Of a stretch of 7,960 nt of DNA, positions 1-6,604 are shown one piece after another. Source of the stretch: Desulfobacteraceae bacterium (GTDB lineage Bacteria > Desulfobacterota > DSM-4660 > Desulfatiglandales > HGW-15); the NCBI GenBank assembly GCA_003819975.1, contig RPPU01000189.1, positions 1 through 7,960 on the forward strand, written 5' to 3'. The translations under genes and the position numbers were made by a program. The first letter of the stretch is position 1. Each line of letters opens with the position of its first letter. The notes under the pieces are model-generated. The model did not search any database, was not told where the DNA came from, and saw only the letters and a program-made list of their open reading frames with translations.

Positions 1-35
1 ACCAAAAAATCCAATAAAATTTTAAATCATAATGA

Positions 36-66
36 TTTTTGATCCTATGTTTTTCAGGATCAAAAA
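36..66. promoter_or_regulatory. Inverted repeat in the leader of the UPF0371 gene
   Basis: TTTTTGATCCT (36-46) and AGGATCAAAAA (56-66) are perfect 11-bp complements around a 9-nt spacer. The second arm ends 4 nt before the AAAAGGAG ribosome binding site (71-78) and 17 nt before the ATG. It is not a usual rho-independent terminator, because the T tract precedes the stem on both strands. It could be an operator or a leader hairpin. The surrounding bases 1-83 are AT-rich, but I could not place a convincing -35/-10 pair. Confidence 0.45.
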
Positions 67-83
67 ACATAAAAGGAGCTGAT

Positions 84-1601
84 ATGGCCACATCTCTCGT
101 TTTCGACAATGAAAAATACATTCAAGAACAGGCCGCGGAAATTTTGGAAAGAATGAAAAAATTCGACAATAAGCTTTACCTGGAATTCGGCGGCAAGCTC
201 CTTTTCGACTATCATGCTTCCCGGGTTTTGCCCGGTTATGATCCCAATATCAAGATGCGCTTGTTGCAGCAGTTAAAGGAAAAAGCCGATATTCTGCTCT
301 GTATTTACGCCGGCGATATTGAAAGAAAAAAAATCAGGGCCGATTTCGGCATCACTTATGACACCGATGCCCTGAAGATCATCGACGATTTGCGCAGCTG
401 GGGTCTGACGGTTTTGGGCGTGGTCATCACCCGGTTTGAGAATCAGCCGGCTGCCATTCTGTTTAAAAATAAACTGGAACGCCGCGACATCAAAGTCTAT
501 ACCCACCGTTTTACCAAGGGTTATCCGACCGATATCGACCTGATTGTCAGCGAGGAAGGATATGGCGCCAACGATTATATCCCGACCGACAAACCCCTGG
601 TGATCGTAACCGGGCCTGGGCCGGGCAGCGGTAAAATGGCTACTTGTCTGTCACAATGCTACCATGAACATTTACGAGGCGCCCGGGCCGGTTATGCCAA
701 ATTCGAGACGTTTCCCATTTGGAACCTGCCCCTGAATCATCCCGTCAATGTCGCTTATGAGGCCGCCACCGCCGATATCGGCGACTTCAACCTGATCGAT
801 CCTTTTCATCTGGAGGCTTATGATAAAAAAGCAGTGAATTACAATCGGGACGTGGAAGTTTTTCCGGTGCTGAAAAGAATTCTGGCCAAAATCATCGGCG
901 ATGAGCTCTATTATCAGTCGCCTACCGACATGGGCGTCAACCGGGCCGGTTTCGCCATTCGGGATGATGAAAAAGCCAAGGAAGCAGCCCGACAGGAAAT
1001 CATCCGGCGCTATTTTCGTTATAATTGCGAATATCGCATGGGTTTTACCAATAAAGATACGGTCCAGCGCGTGGAACTGGCTATGCAGAATTTGAATCTG
1101 CTTCCGGAATCCAGAGCAGTGGTTGAACCGGCCCGCCGGGCCGCTTTGGAAGCCCAGCAGGCGGATAAAGGCAACAAAGGGATTTTTTGCGGCGCCGCCA
1201 TTCAATTGAAAGACCGGACCATTGTCACGGGCAATAACTCAACCCGTATGCACGCCGCCTCCAGCGTGGTGATTCACGCTATCAAGCATCTGGCCGGCAT
1301 TCCGGCCAAGATCAAATTATTGCCTCCCAATATTATCGACTCGGTCGGCAAACTCAAAATCGATATCATGCGTGAAAAAACCATCAGCCTGGATCTGGAG
1401 GAAACCTTGATCGCTTTAAGCATCAGCGCCACCACCAATTCCGCGACCCAGTTGGCCCTGGAACAACTTCAGGAATTACGGGGCTCTGAAGTGCATATGA
1501 CCCACATGCCCACCCCGGGCGATGAAGCCGGGCTTAGGCGTCTGGGCGTCAACCTGACCACGGATCCGAATTTCTCAACCAATGATTTGTTTATAGCTTG
1601 A
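84..1601 (+). CDS. UPF0371 / DUF1846 family protein
   Basis: This is a 505-residue protein that I recognise as UPF0371 (DUF1846), a family of about 500 residues, so it looks full length. Its biochemical role is not established. Recognisable stretches are FGGK at 35-38 followed by a YHASRVLPGYDPN segment, the glycine-rich GPGPGSGK at 177-184, YYQSPTDMGVNRAGF at 276-290, and TGNNSTRMHAASS at 382-394. The glycine-rich stretch suggests a phosphate or nucleotide contact but is not a proper Walker A motif. No signal peptide or membrane segment is visible, so it is probably cytoplasmic. I chose the ATG at 84 because AAAAGGAG (71-78) sits 5 nt upstream; an in-frame ATG at 39 has no ribosome binding site and lies inside the leader inverted repeat. 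The gene converges on pyrB, so the two are not co-transcribed. No neighbour hints at its function. Confidence 0.9.
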   Translation: MATSLVFDNEKYIQEQAAEILERMKKFDNKLYLEFGGKLLFDYHASRVLPGYDPNIKMRLLQQLKEKADILLCIYAGDIERKKIRADFGITYDTDALKIIDDLRSWGLTVLGVVITRFENQPAAILFKNKLERRDIKVYTHRFTKGYPTDIDLIVSEEGYGANDYIPTDKPLVIVTGPGPGSGKMATCLSQCYHEHLRGARAGYAKFETFPIWNLPLNHPVNVAYEAATADIGDFNLIDPFHLEAYDKKAVNYNRDVEVFPVLKRILAKIIGDELYYQSPTDMGVNRAGFAIRDDEKAKEAARQEIIRRYFRYNCEYRMGFTNKDTVQRVELAMQNLNLLPESRAVVEPARRAALEAQQADKGNKGIFCGAAIQLKDRTIVTGNNSTRMHAASSVVIHAIKHLAGIPAKIKLLPPNIIDSVGKLKIDIMREKTISLDLEETLIALSISATTNSATQLALEQLQELRGSEVHMTHMPTPGDEAGLRRLGVNLTTDPNFSTNDLFIA

Positions 1602-1607
1602 GAGATA

Positions 1608-1769
1608 AGTAGCCGGAAGCCGGAATTCAGGAGCCAGAATAGAAAACCGACTACGAGATTTGTGGGTTTAGTAATGTGACCACGGGCCGCTAACCCGCCT
1701 TAAGCATTTCTCAATAGCCGGTCGGCTTTGCCGGTTATTCTGGATTCTGTCTTCTGAATTCTGACTACT
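1608..1769. repeat. Imperfect inverted repeat between convergent genes
   Basis: This element fills almost the whole gap between the UPF0371 stop and the pyrB stop. Three blocks pair in nested order: AGTAG (1608-1612) with CTACT (1765-1769), GAATTCAG (1623-1630) with CTGAATTC (1754-1761), and CCAGAATA (1634-1641) with TATTCTGG (1736-1743). A smaller hairpin, AATAGCCGG (1713-1721) with CCGGTTATT (1731-1739) and one wobble pair, lies inside. No T tract follows any stem, so a classical terminator is not supported, though the structure could still help stop transcription from both sides. No gene is visible in 1602-1775. The style resembles short dispersed intergenic repeats. Confidence 0.55.
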
Positions 1770-1775
1770 GCAGTA

Positions 1776-2840
1776 TTAATAATCCATTATTTCGCCATGC
1801 ACATTGAAGATATAGGCGATCAACCCGGCCCGCGCCCACATGCCGTTGCGTTCCTGGTGCCAATACATGGCTCGCGGATCGCTGTCCACGGCCACATCGA
1901 TCTCGTCCCGCCGCGGAAAGGGGTGCAGAATAATGGCATTGGGTTTGACTTTGTTCATGTCTTCTTTGCCTATTTTAAAATTCGAAATATCCGTCTTGCC
2001 CGATTCGCCCGACACTTTATCGTGCTCATCCTGGATACGGGTCATATAAATCGCATCGGCTTTGGGCAGCACATTAAGCAGATTCTTGTCTTCAATGGTA
2101 CAGGGTATTTTGTGGCGTTCCAGAAATTCGATCACATCGCTGCGCATCTGGAATTCGGGCGGCGCGGCGTAAATGACTTTAACCCCTTCAAAGTTCTTCA
2201 TCAAATAGGAGAGGGAACGGACGGTCCGGCCCCGTTTGAGATCGCCGCACATCAGAATGGTCTTGTGTTCCAACCCGCCTTGATATTCAAACGACCGCAG
2301 TAAGGTATAGATGTCCAGAATCGCCTGGGTGGGGTGTTGGTCGGCGCCGGAGCCGCCGTTGATGACCGGCACGGCCCGGTCCGAATAACTATTTAAAAGC
2401 CAGGCAGCCCGTTCGGCCCGGTTGGGTTCATGATGGCGCATAATGATCAAATCCGTGTAAGAGGAAAAGGTCCTCAGGCTGTCGTCGAAACTTTCACCCT
2501 TGATCTCGGAGGAAACCCGGGAATCCCGGATCTCGGAGGTCCGCATGCCCAAAATATGGCAGGCATTCTCAAAAGAAAGAAAAGTACGCGACGAAGGCTG
2601 GGTAAAATAGAGCATGGCGCGTTTATGGCGCAAAAGCCCTTGCAAAAAAATGGACCCGGTCTTGCTTTTGGCAATGGTGCGGACTTGATTGGTAATTTTA
2701 AAAAGATCGTCAATGACCTGGCGGTTGAGCTGCTGAGAAATGATCATATCGAATAAATGGCCATTTCTTTGAAAATATTTGACTTTTTCCTCATTGGACA
2801 GCTTTTCAAACTCGGCGAATTTTTCATCTTGGATATTCAT
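1776..2840 (-). CDS. pyrB: Aspartate carbamoyltransferase catalytic chain
   Basis: The 354-residue protein joins carbamoyl phosphate to aspartate, the committed step of pyrimidine synthesis, in the cytoplasm. Visible sites are the carbamoyl-phosphate loop QPSSRTFLSFE (81-91; S83, R85, T86), KGES at 114-117 (the flexible-loop lysine), MRH with R135, QHPTQ at 168-172, GDLKRGRTV at 199-207 with R205, MTRIQ at 266-270 (aspartate-contacting R268 and Q270), and LHPFPRRDE at 305-313. The R-x-Q motif argues for aspartate rather than ornithine as substrate. It is longer than the E. coli chain (about 310 residues), with roughly 30 extra N-terminal residues before the loop. The loop reads SSRTF where STRTR is usual. 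No regulatory pyrI chain is present in the window. The ATG is supported by GGAGGAG (2848-2854) with a 7-nt spacer. It lies 99 bp downstream of the YgiQ-like gene on the same strand and has its own candidate promoter. Confidence 0.93.
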   Translation of the reverse strand: MNIQDEKFAEFEKLSNEEKVKYFQRNGHLFDMIISQQLNRQVIDDLFKITNQVRTIAKSKTGSIFLQGLLRHKRAMLYFTQPSSRTFLSFENACHILGMRTSEIRDSRVSSEIKGESFDDSLRTFSSYTDLIIMRHHEPNRAERAAWLLNSYSDRAVPVINGGSGADQHPTQAILDIYTLLRSFEYQGGLEHKTILMCGDLKRGRTVRSLSYLMKNFEGVKVIYAAPPEFQMRSDVIEFLERHKIPCTIEDKNLLNVLPKADAIYMTRIQDEHDKVSGESGKTDISNFKIGKEDMNKVKPNAIILHPFPRRDEIDVAVDSDPRAMYWHQERNGMWARAGLIAYIFNVHGEIMDY

Positions 2841-2884
2841 GGCGGGGCTCCTCCGAAATTAGGGTTAAGGTTTCATGCTCCAGC

Positions 2885-2896
2885 GTGCGGCCGCAC
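2885..2896. promoter_or_regulatory. Perfect 12-bp palindrome near the pyrB transcription start
   Basis: GTGCGGCCGCAC is a perfect palindrome that overlaps the last two bases of the candidate pyrB -10 box (2895-2900) and would cover the transcription start. That is where a repressor operator would lie. The GC-rich core stands out in an otherwise mixed leader. It could also fold as a short hairpin at the 5' end of the pyrB mRNA. Chance is possible. Confidence 0.35.
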
Positions 2897-2923
2897 CATA
2901 GATGAAATACGCACAAGGGTCAA
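2895..2923 (-). promoter_or_regulatory. Candidate sigma70-type promoter of pyrB
   Basis: On the minus strand, TTGACC (2918-2923) is followed after exactly 17 nt by TATGGT (2895-2900). The -35 box matches the consensus at five of six positions and the -10 box begins with TAT. Transcription would start around 2885-2889, giving a leader of about 45-50 nt before the pyrB ATG. The promoter lies just downstream of the YgiQ-like stop codon, so pyrB could be transcribed independently. Confidence 0.45.
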
Positions 2924-2939
2924 CTATAAAAACGCTTGT

Positions 2940-4574
2940 TTAGCCCTTGACGATCTGATTTTTACGTTCCGCTAATTCTTTGATATCTCTAACGATTTCA
3001 AGAGGCTGGGAAGCAGAAGAACAGCCGGCATAATACATGGCCGTGGCCGGGGTTCCCGGAGTGGGGGTGAAAATCTGGGTGTCCTGGGCTGCCAACCCGA
3101 GCGCCCGAATTTTGGTTTTCATGCGCCCGATATCTTCCCGGGTTTCGCCCGGATGTCCCACCAGCCAGTAAGGCGCCAAAGCGATTTTGCGCAACAGGGT
3201 TTTGTTGATGGACTGGAAAAGGGCGACAAATTCTTTTAATACTTCAAACCTTGGCTTTTGCATGGCTTGCAAAACCCGGTCTTCGGTATGCTCGGGCGCG
3301 ATACGCAGGAACCGGCCGCAATGGTGGCGCATGATTTCCTCCAGCAAATCCGGATTTTTCAAAAGCAGATCGTAACGCAGGCCGGACCCAACAAAAATCT
3401 TTTTGACCCCGGAAACCCGGCGGCAAGCACGCAGCAACTCCAGATAGGCTTGCCCGGTTGTAAACGAAGGACAAATCTCCGGATAAAGGCAGGATGACCG
3501 GCCGCAGGATTCCTGATGACAATCCTGGCCGTACATTTCCGCGGCCGCGCCGCCGATATCCGCTATGGACCCTTTCCATTGCGGATGTTTTTTCAGGCTT
3601 TTGATTTCTCGGAGAATGGAGTCCGGGGAACGCGAAACGATTTTGCGGCCCTCATGGCATTGAATGGAGCAAAAAGAACACCGGCCGCCGCAACCGCGGT
3701 GGGAGGTGATGGAAAAGAGGTTCATTTGCAGGGCCGGAGAATACTCCTTGACTTGCGGATGCCGGCGCTCATAAGCCAAACCGTAAATGGCATCGAGATC
3801 CGGGCCCGCATGGATTTCAGCCGGTTCGTCGATTACGTATCGGTCGCCGACCGCCTGGAGCAGTCCCCTGCCTCCGGCCATGGCCTTTTCCAGGATCCAT
3901 TGCGCTTCAAGCAGTTTGCGGGGTTCGCTGACGATCTCTTCGTGGCTGGGTAAAAGGTCGCGGCCGGCCGAATCAAGCGGTTGCTTTCCGATACGGGTCG
4001 TTCCCGGTGTGTGGATCTCACGGGCTGCGCTTCCGGACCGGATTGATCGGGCAATCGTCACGATCTGCTTCTCGCCCATGCCGTGCACCAAAAGATCGGC
4101 CTTGGCATCGAGCAACACCGAACGCCGGATCTGTTCCTGCTGAAAATCATAATGACTGAAACGCCGCAAAGAGGCTTCCAACCCGCCGATGACGATCGGC
4201 GTGTCTTTAAAGGATTCGCGGATGCGGTTGCTGAAAATCGTCACGGTGCGGTCCGGCCGAACCTTGTATTTGATGCCGGGCGGATAACCCTCAAAAAAAC
4301 CATTTCCCCCGATTTGATAAAGATCTTCTTTGCGCCTTTTGCGCAGCGACGTGTAATTGAGCACCACCGAATCGAGCGGACCCGCAATCACGGCAAAAAA
4401 AAGCTTGGGTTTACCCAGTTTGGCGAAAGATTCCTTGTCCTGCCAAAAAGGCCGCTCGATCACCCCGACCGAAAACCCTTCCGCCTCCAGCACGCGCTTC
4501 AAAATGCCTTCCGGAAAAGAGGGGTGATCGCTGAAAACATAGGGAAGCACAAAAATGATGTCGAACAAGTTCAC
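2940..4574 (-). CDS. ygiQ: YgiQ-family radical SAM protein, short form
   Basis: This 544-residue protein matches the YgiQ family of radical SAM proteins, whose reaction is unknown. The N-terminal part has the family's DHPSF (16-20), an unusual cobalamin-binding-like fold region, GGLEASLRRFSHYD (130-143) and HGMGE (164-168). The radical SAM cluster ligands are C295, C299 and C302 in the order C-x3-C-x2-C. A second group of cysteines (C352, C357, C362, C368) follows and may bind metal. HPGETRE (474-480) and FTPTPGTPATAMYY (502-515) are typical C-terminal family segments. E. coli YgiQ is about 740 residues; this protein ends soon after the TPTP motif and lacks that extra C-terminal region. The start is uncertain. 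The GTG at 4574 has its GGAG only 1-2 nt upstream, whereas the in-frame TTG at 4568 has the same GGAG at a normal distance. It may be co-transcribed with pyrB. Confidence 0.9.
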   Translation of the reverse strand: MNLFDIIFVLPYVFSDHPSFPEGILKRVLEAEGFSVGVIERPFWQDKESFAKLGKPKLFFAVIAGPLDSVVLNYTSLRKRRKEDLYQIGGNGFFEGYPPGIKYKVRPDRTVTIFSNRIRESFKDTPIVIGGLEASLRRFSHYDFQQEQIRRSVLLDAKADLLVHGMGEKQIVTIARSIRSGSAAREIHTPGTTRIGKQPLDSAGRDLLPSHEEIVSEPRKLLEAQWILEKAMAGGRGLLQAVGDRYVIDEPAEIHAGPDLDAIYGLAYERRHPQVKEYSPALQMNLFSITSHRGCGGRCSFCSIQCHEGRKIVSRSPDSILREIKSLKKHPQWKGSIADIGGAAAEMYGQDCHQESCGRSSCLYPEICPSFTTGQAYLELLRACRRVSGVKKIFVGSGLRYDLLLKNPDLLEEIMRHHCGRFLRIAPEHTEDRVLQAMQKPRFEVLKEFVALFQSINKTLLRKIALAPYWLVGHPGETREDIGRMKTKIRALGLAAQDTQIFTPTPGTPATAMYYAGCSSASQPLEIVRDIKELAERKNQIVKG

Positions 4575-4602
4575 TCTCCACGTGCCAGTTGAAAATTTAA
4601 AG

Positions 4603-4624
4603 CCTAGGGCACCATAGCCTTAGG
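4603..4624. other. Short hairpin upstream of the YgiQ-like gene
   Basis: CCTAGGGC (4603-4610) pairs with GCCTTAGG (4617-4624) around a 6-nt loop, with one G-T wobble. On the minus strand it is followed by CTTTAAATTTTC, which is T-rich but interrupted. It could act as a weak terminator for transcripts arriving from the polyferredoxin gene, or as part of the YgiQ leader about 30 nt before the start. Its function is not decided by sequence. Confidence 0.3.
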
Positions 4625-4985
4625 TTCTAAGTTCAAGGTTATAAGTTTAAAGTGTAAAGTAAAAAGTTTAAAGTTGAAAATCGTCATGAAAACGGCAAAT
4701 AATCAATTCTTTTTTGTCCTATAGCCTGACTACTGACTTCCGGGCTTCTATTTCAACTTTAGTCACTTTGGACTTTAGTCACTTTGGACTTTAGTCACTT
4801 TTTAACCACTTTAGTCACTTTAAACTTTAGTTCACTTTAGGCACTTCTTTATCCTTTATCCTTCAGCCTTCATCGTTTTCTTCCGACTTCTGGCTTTTTA
4901 CTTTAGGCACTTTAGACACTTTGGACTTTAGTCACTTCTTAAACCACTTTAGTCACTTTAAACTTTAGTTCACTTTAGGCACTTC
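4625..4985. repeat. Gene-free AT-rich degenerate repeat block (ACTTTAG type)
   Basis: No gene is visible here. From 4756 on, the plus strand is built from short phrases of the type ACTTTAGTC, ACTTTGG and ACTTTAGGC. I count 18 ACTTT words by eye in about 230 bp. The left part (about 4641-4680) carries the same vocabulary in the opposite orientation (GTTTAAAG, GTAAAG, GTTGAAA), including TAAAGTTGAAA (4669-4679), a perfect complement of TTTCAACTTTA (4751-4761). The block may therefore be a large imperfect inverted repeat. It separates the polyferredoxin gene from the YgiQ-like gene, both transcribed leftward. Confidence 0.7.
4780..4849 (+). repeat. Long direct repeat, copy 1
   Basis: This is a 70-bp unit that recurs at 4917-4987. 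The first 21 bp and the last 46 bp (4804-4849) are identical between copies; only a short junction differs (TTT here, CTTA in copy 2). Such identity within low-complexity sequence points to recent local duplication or gene conversion. Confidence 0.85.
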
Positions 4986-4987
4986 TT
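4917..4987 (+). repeat. Long direct repeat, copy 2, reaching a stop codon
   Basis: This is the 71-bp second copy of the unit at 4780-4849, offset by about 137 bp. Its last two bases (4986-4987) are the first two plus-strand bases of the complement of the polyferredoxin TAA stop (4986-4988). The repeat therefore abuts and partly makes up the end of that gene. Confidence 0.85.
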
Positions 4988-6188
4988 AAAACGGAAACTC
5001 CTCATCCGGCCCCTTTGGTTTTTCCGGCGTCTTCCCCTGCCCCTGCATAAACGGCGGCGCTGCCTTTTGATGCACCCGAAGGCCCTCGACCCAAATCGCC
5101 TTGGGATTAACCGGGCAGACATTCTGACAAGCCCCGCAGCCCGTGCAGGAATCGGGCTTGAAAGCCGGATAACGCACATTCTCCTTGGTTTCAGTATGGA
5201 CCGCATGCGTCGGGCAGACTTCGGCGCAAGCCCCGCAATCGCGTTTCTTAGTATAGACGATGCACTTCTCTTTTTCAAACGCCACTTTGCCGATCTGGAC
5301 TTTTTGTTTTTCCGTTAATGAAAGCGGTAAAATCGCTCCGGACGGGCAAGCCTGGGTGCACAGATTGCAATCGTAAGCGCACTTGCCCGAACCAAAATCC
5401 ATAACCGGTTGCAGCATCCCCTGCAAACCATAATCCAAAAAAGCCGGCTGCAAGACCCGCGAATAACAAACATCCACGCAAAGATGACAGCCCGTACAGG
5501 ACTGCACAAAATGATCCAGACTTATGGAGCCGGGCGGCGTAATAGGTTTATTTTTCTTAGCGATCAAAGGCGCCAAAAGACTCTGCCCCGGAAAACGCGC
5601 CAGCACCAGCAGACTGCCGGCCGTAAGGGTCTGGGTAAGCATTTTGCGTTTGGCCGGATTAGGGGCCGGGTTTTTAATGCTCTTTTTCATTGCTCCATAG
5701 GTTATAGCGTTAGTGGGGCAAACCCCCACACAATCGAAACAAGCCACGCAACGGCTTTGATCGACAAACCCATGCTCCGCATCCAGGCAATGGGCCTTGC
5801 AGCGTTTTTCACACCGGCCGCAGCCAATGCAGGTTTCCGAATCGATCCTGATTCGATAACGCGCATGGCGGCTGCAAAAACCCAAAACACTCCCGACCGG
5901 GCAAAGGGTGTTGCAATAAAGCCGGCCGTACCTGAAGGCCATCAGGAAAATAGCCAAAAAAGAAAGGGCTGCGAATAAATAAACCGGCCAGGCAATCAGG
6001 GGAAAATTTTGCGGAGACAAGTAATAGAGATCAAAAGATTCCAGAATATCGAGCAGGATATTGTTGAAAAAATAATAGACCGGCTTTATGAGATGGGTTG
6101 CAAACCGCCCAAAAAGACTGAAGGGATCCAAAATATTAACGAGGAATAAAGATCCGACAGCCAAAAAAAAGACCGCCGCCGGGAGCAC
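4986..6188 (-). CDS. Membrane polyferredoxin, C-terminal part of a split gene
   Basis: This 400-codon frame continues the NapH/NosR-like protein that begins at 6550. It has membrane segments near residues 3-20 and 67-86, then the second YCNTLCPVG motif (C92, C96) typical of this family. Ferredoxin motifs follow: C120/C123/C126 with C157, C147/C150/C153 with C130 or C134, C231/C234/C237 with C281, C270/C274/C277 with C241, and a last pair around C309, C318, C321, C325, C348, C351, C354 and C358. That is enough for about six [4Fe-4S] clusters carrying electrons to or from a membrane partner. A second hydrophobic stretch (about 184-198) after KRKML separates the two ferredoxin halves. The tail is proline- and charge-rich. 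The GTG at 6188 has no ribosome binding site, so independent translation is unlikely; it is best read as a fusion with 6200-6550, giving about 521 residues. Confidence 0.85.
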   Translation of the reverse strand: MLPAAVFFLAVGSLFLVNILDPFSLFGRFATHLIKPVYYFFNNILLDILESFDLYYLSPQNFPLIAWPVYLFAALSFLAIFLMAFRYGRLYCNTLCPVGSVLGFCSRHARYRIRIDSETCIGCGRCEKRCKAHCLDAEHGFVDQSRCVACFDCVGVCPTNAITYGAMKKSIKNPAPNPAKRKMLTQTLTAGSLLVLARFPGQSLLAPLIAKKNKPITPPGSISLDHFVQSCTGCHLCVDVCYSRVLQPAFLDYGLQGMLQPVMDFGSGKCAYDCNLCTQACPSGAILPLSLTEKQKVQIGKVAFEKEKCIVYTKKRDCGACAEVCPTHAVHTETKENVRYPAFKPDSCTGCGACQNVCPVNPKAIWVEGLRVHQKAAPPFMQGQGKTPEKPKGPDEEFPF

Positions 6189-6199
6189 GGAAACCCGGA

Positions 6200-6550
6200 T
6201 CAGGTTATGCGGCCGGGAAAAAGCCTTTTTTTTTTACGCTGCGGTCCCCCCGCCTTGTTGGCAAGGAAAATAATGCCGTCCTGCAAAAATCCCAAAGGGC
6301 AAACAAACGAGCAATAAACCCGGCCTGCCGTAAACGTCAAAAGCAAAATCAAAAGAAAACCCAAAGCCCAAGAGCGCAGAGGCGCTTGTAAAAAATCGAG
6401 CATGGATGGGATAAATTGAAAATAGGTCAGCCCTTTGCCGATCCAGTTAATGACCGGATTGTTGTCCTGGATAAAAATAAGAGCCAAAAAAATAAATACG
6501 AATGCTGAAATAAAGATCCGTAAGATTCTGGCGGATACTGATCGCCTCAT
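6200..6550 (-). CDS. Membrane polyferredoxin, N-terminal part of a split gene
   Basis: This is a 116-codon frame whose first 105 codons form the N-terminus of a NapH/NosR-like iron-sulfur membrane protein. It has membrane segments at about 9-27 and 61-76, then GRVYCSFVCPLG with C80 and C84, the first of two such motifs in the family. After R105 the reading frame meets ten A residues, and the remaining codons (KKKRLFPGRIT) look like out-of-frame sequence before TGA. One extra A, or two fewer, in the run restores the frame of 4986-6188. The ATG at 6550 has only a weak GGGA about 11 nt upstream. It lies 202 bp downstream of the DUF362 gene, on the same strand. Confidence 0.75.
   Translation of the reverse strand: MRRSVSARILRIFISAFVFIFLALIFIQDNNPVINWIGKGLTYFQFIPSMLDFLQAPLRSWALGFLLILLLTFTAGRVYCSFVCPLGFLQDGIIFLANKAGGPQRKKKRLFPGRIT
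6226..6235 (-). other. A10 run at the frame break of the polyferredoxin gene
   Basis: On the coding strand ten consecutive A residues follow the CGT codon for R105. Read with ten, the frame ends at the TGA at 6200-6202. Read with eleven (or eight), it passes into the long downstream frame and gives one protein of the family's normal size. Runs of nine or more A are known sites of transcriptional slippage, and are also typical sites of sequencing or assembly error. Confidence 0.75.
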
Positions 6551-6604
6551 AATATTAATCGTCCCATAATAGTATCAACAGTTATGTTAAAAAAACGTGA
6601 CATG

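Noticed and set aside
612..635. GPGPGSGK as a Walker A ATP-binding loop in the UPF0371 protein
   Set aside because: The spacing does not fit GxxxxGK[ST]: the position five before the GK glycine is proline, and methionine follows the lysine. An ATPase call would be unsafe.
1776..2840. Ornithine carbamoyltransferase as the identity of the 354-residue transferase
   Set aside because: MTRIQ with R268 and Q270, the KGES loop and LHPFPRRDE fit aspartate carbamoyltransferase.
3516..3953. 145-codon plus-strand frame inside the YgiQ-like gene
   Set aside because: It is a shadow of the radical SAM coding frame, without ribosome binding site or family signature.
4756..4985. CRISPR array
   Set aside because: Units are short, degenerate and contiguous, without regular spacers of unique sequence; no cas gene is nearby.
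5409..5978. 189-codon plus-strand frame inside the polyferredoxin gene
   Set aside because: It is antisense to a clear cysteine-motif coding region; its composition reflects the complement of those codons.
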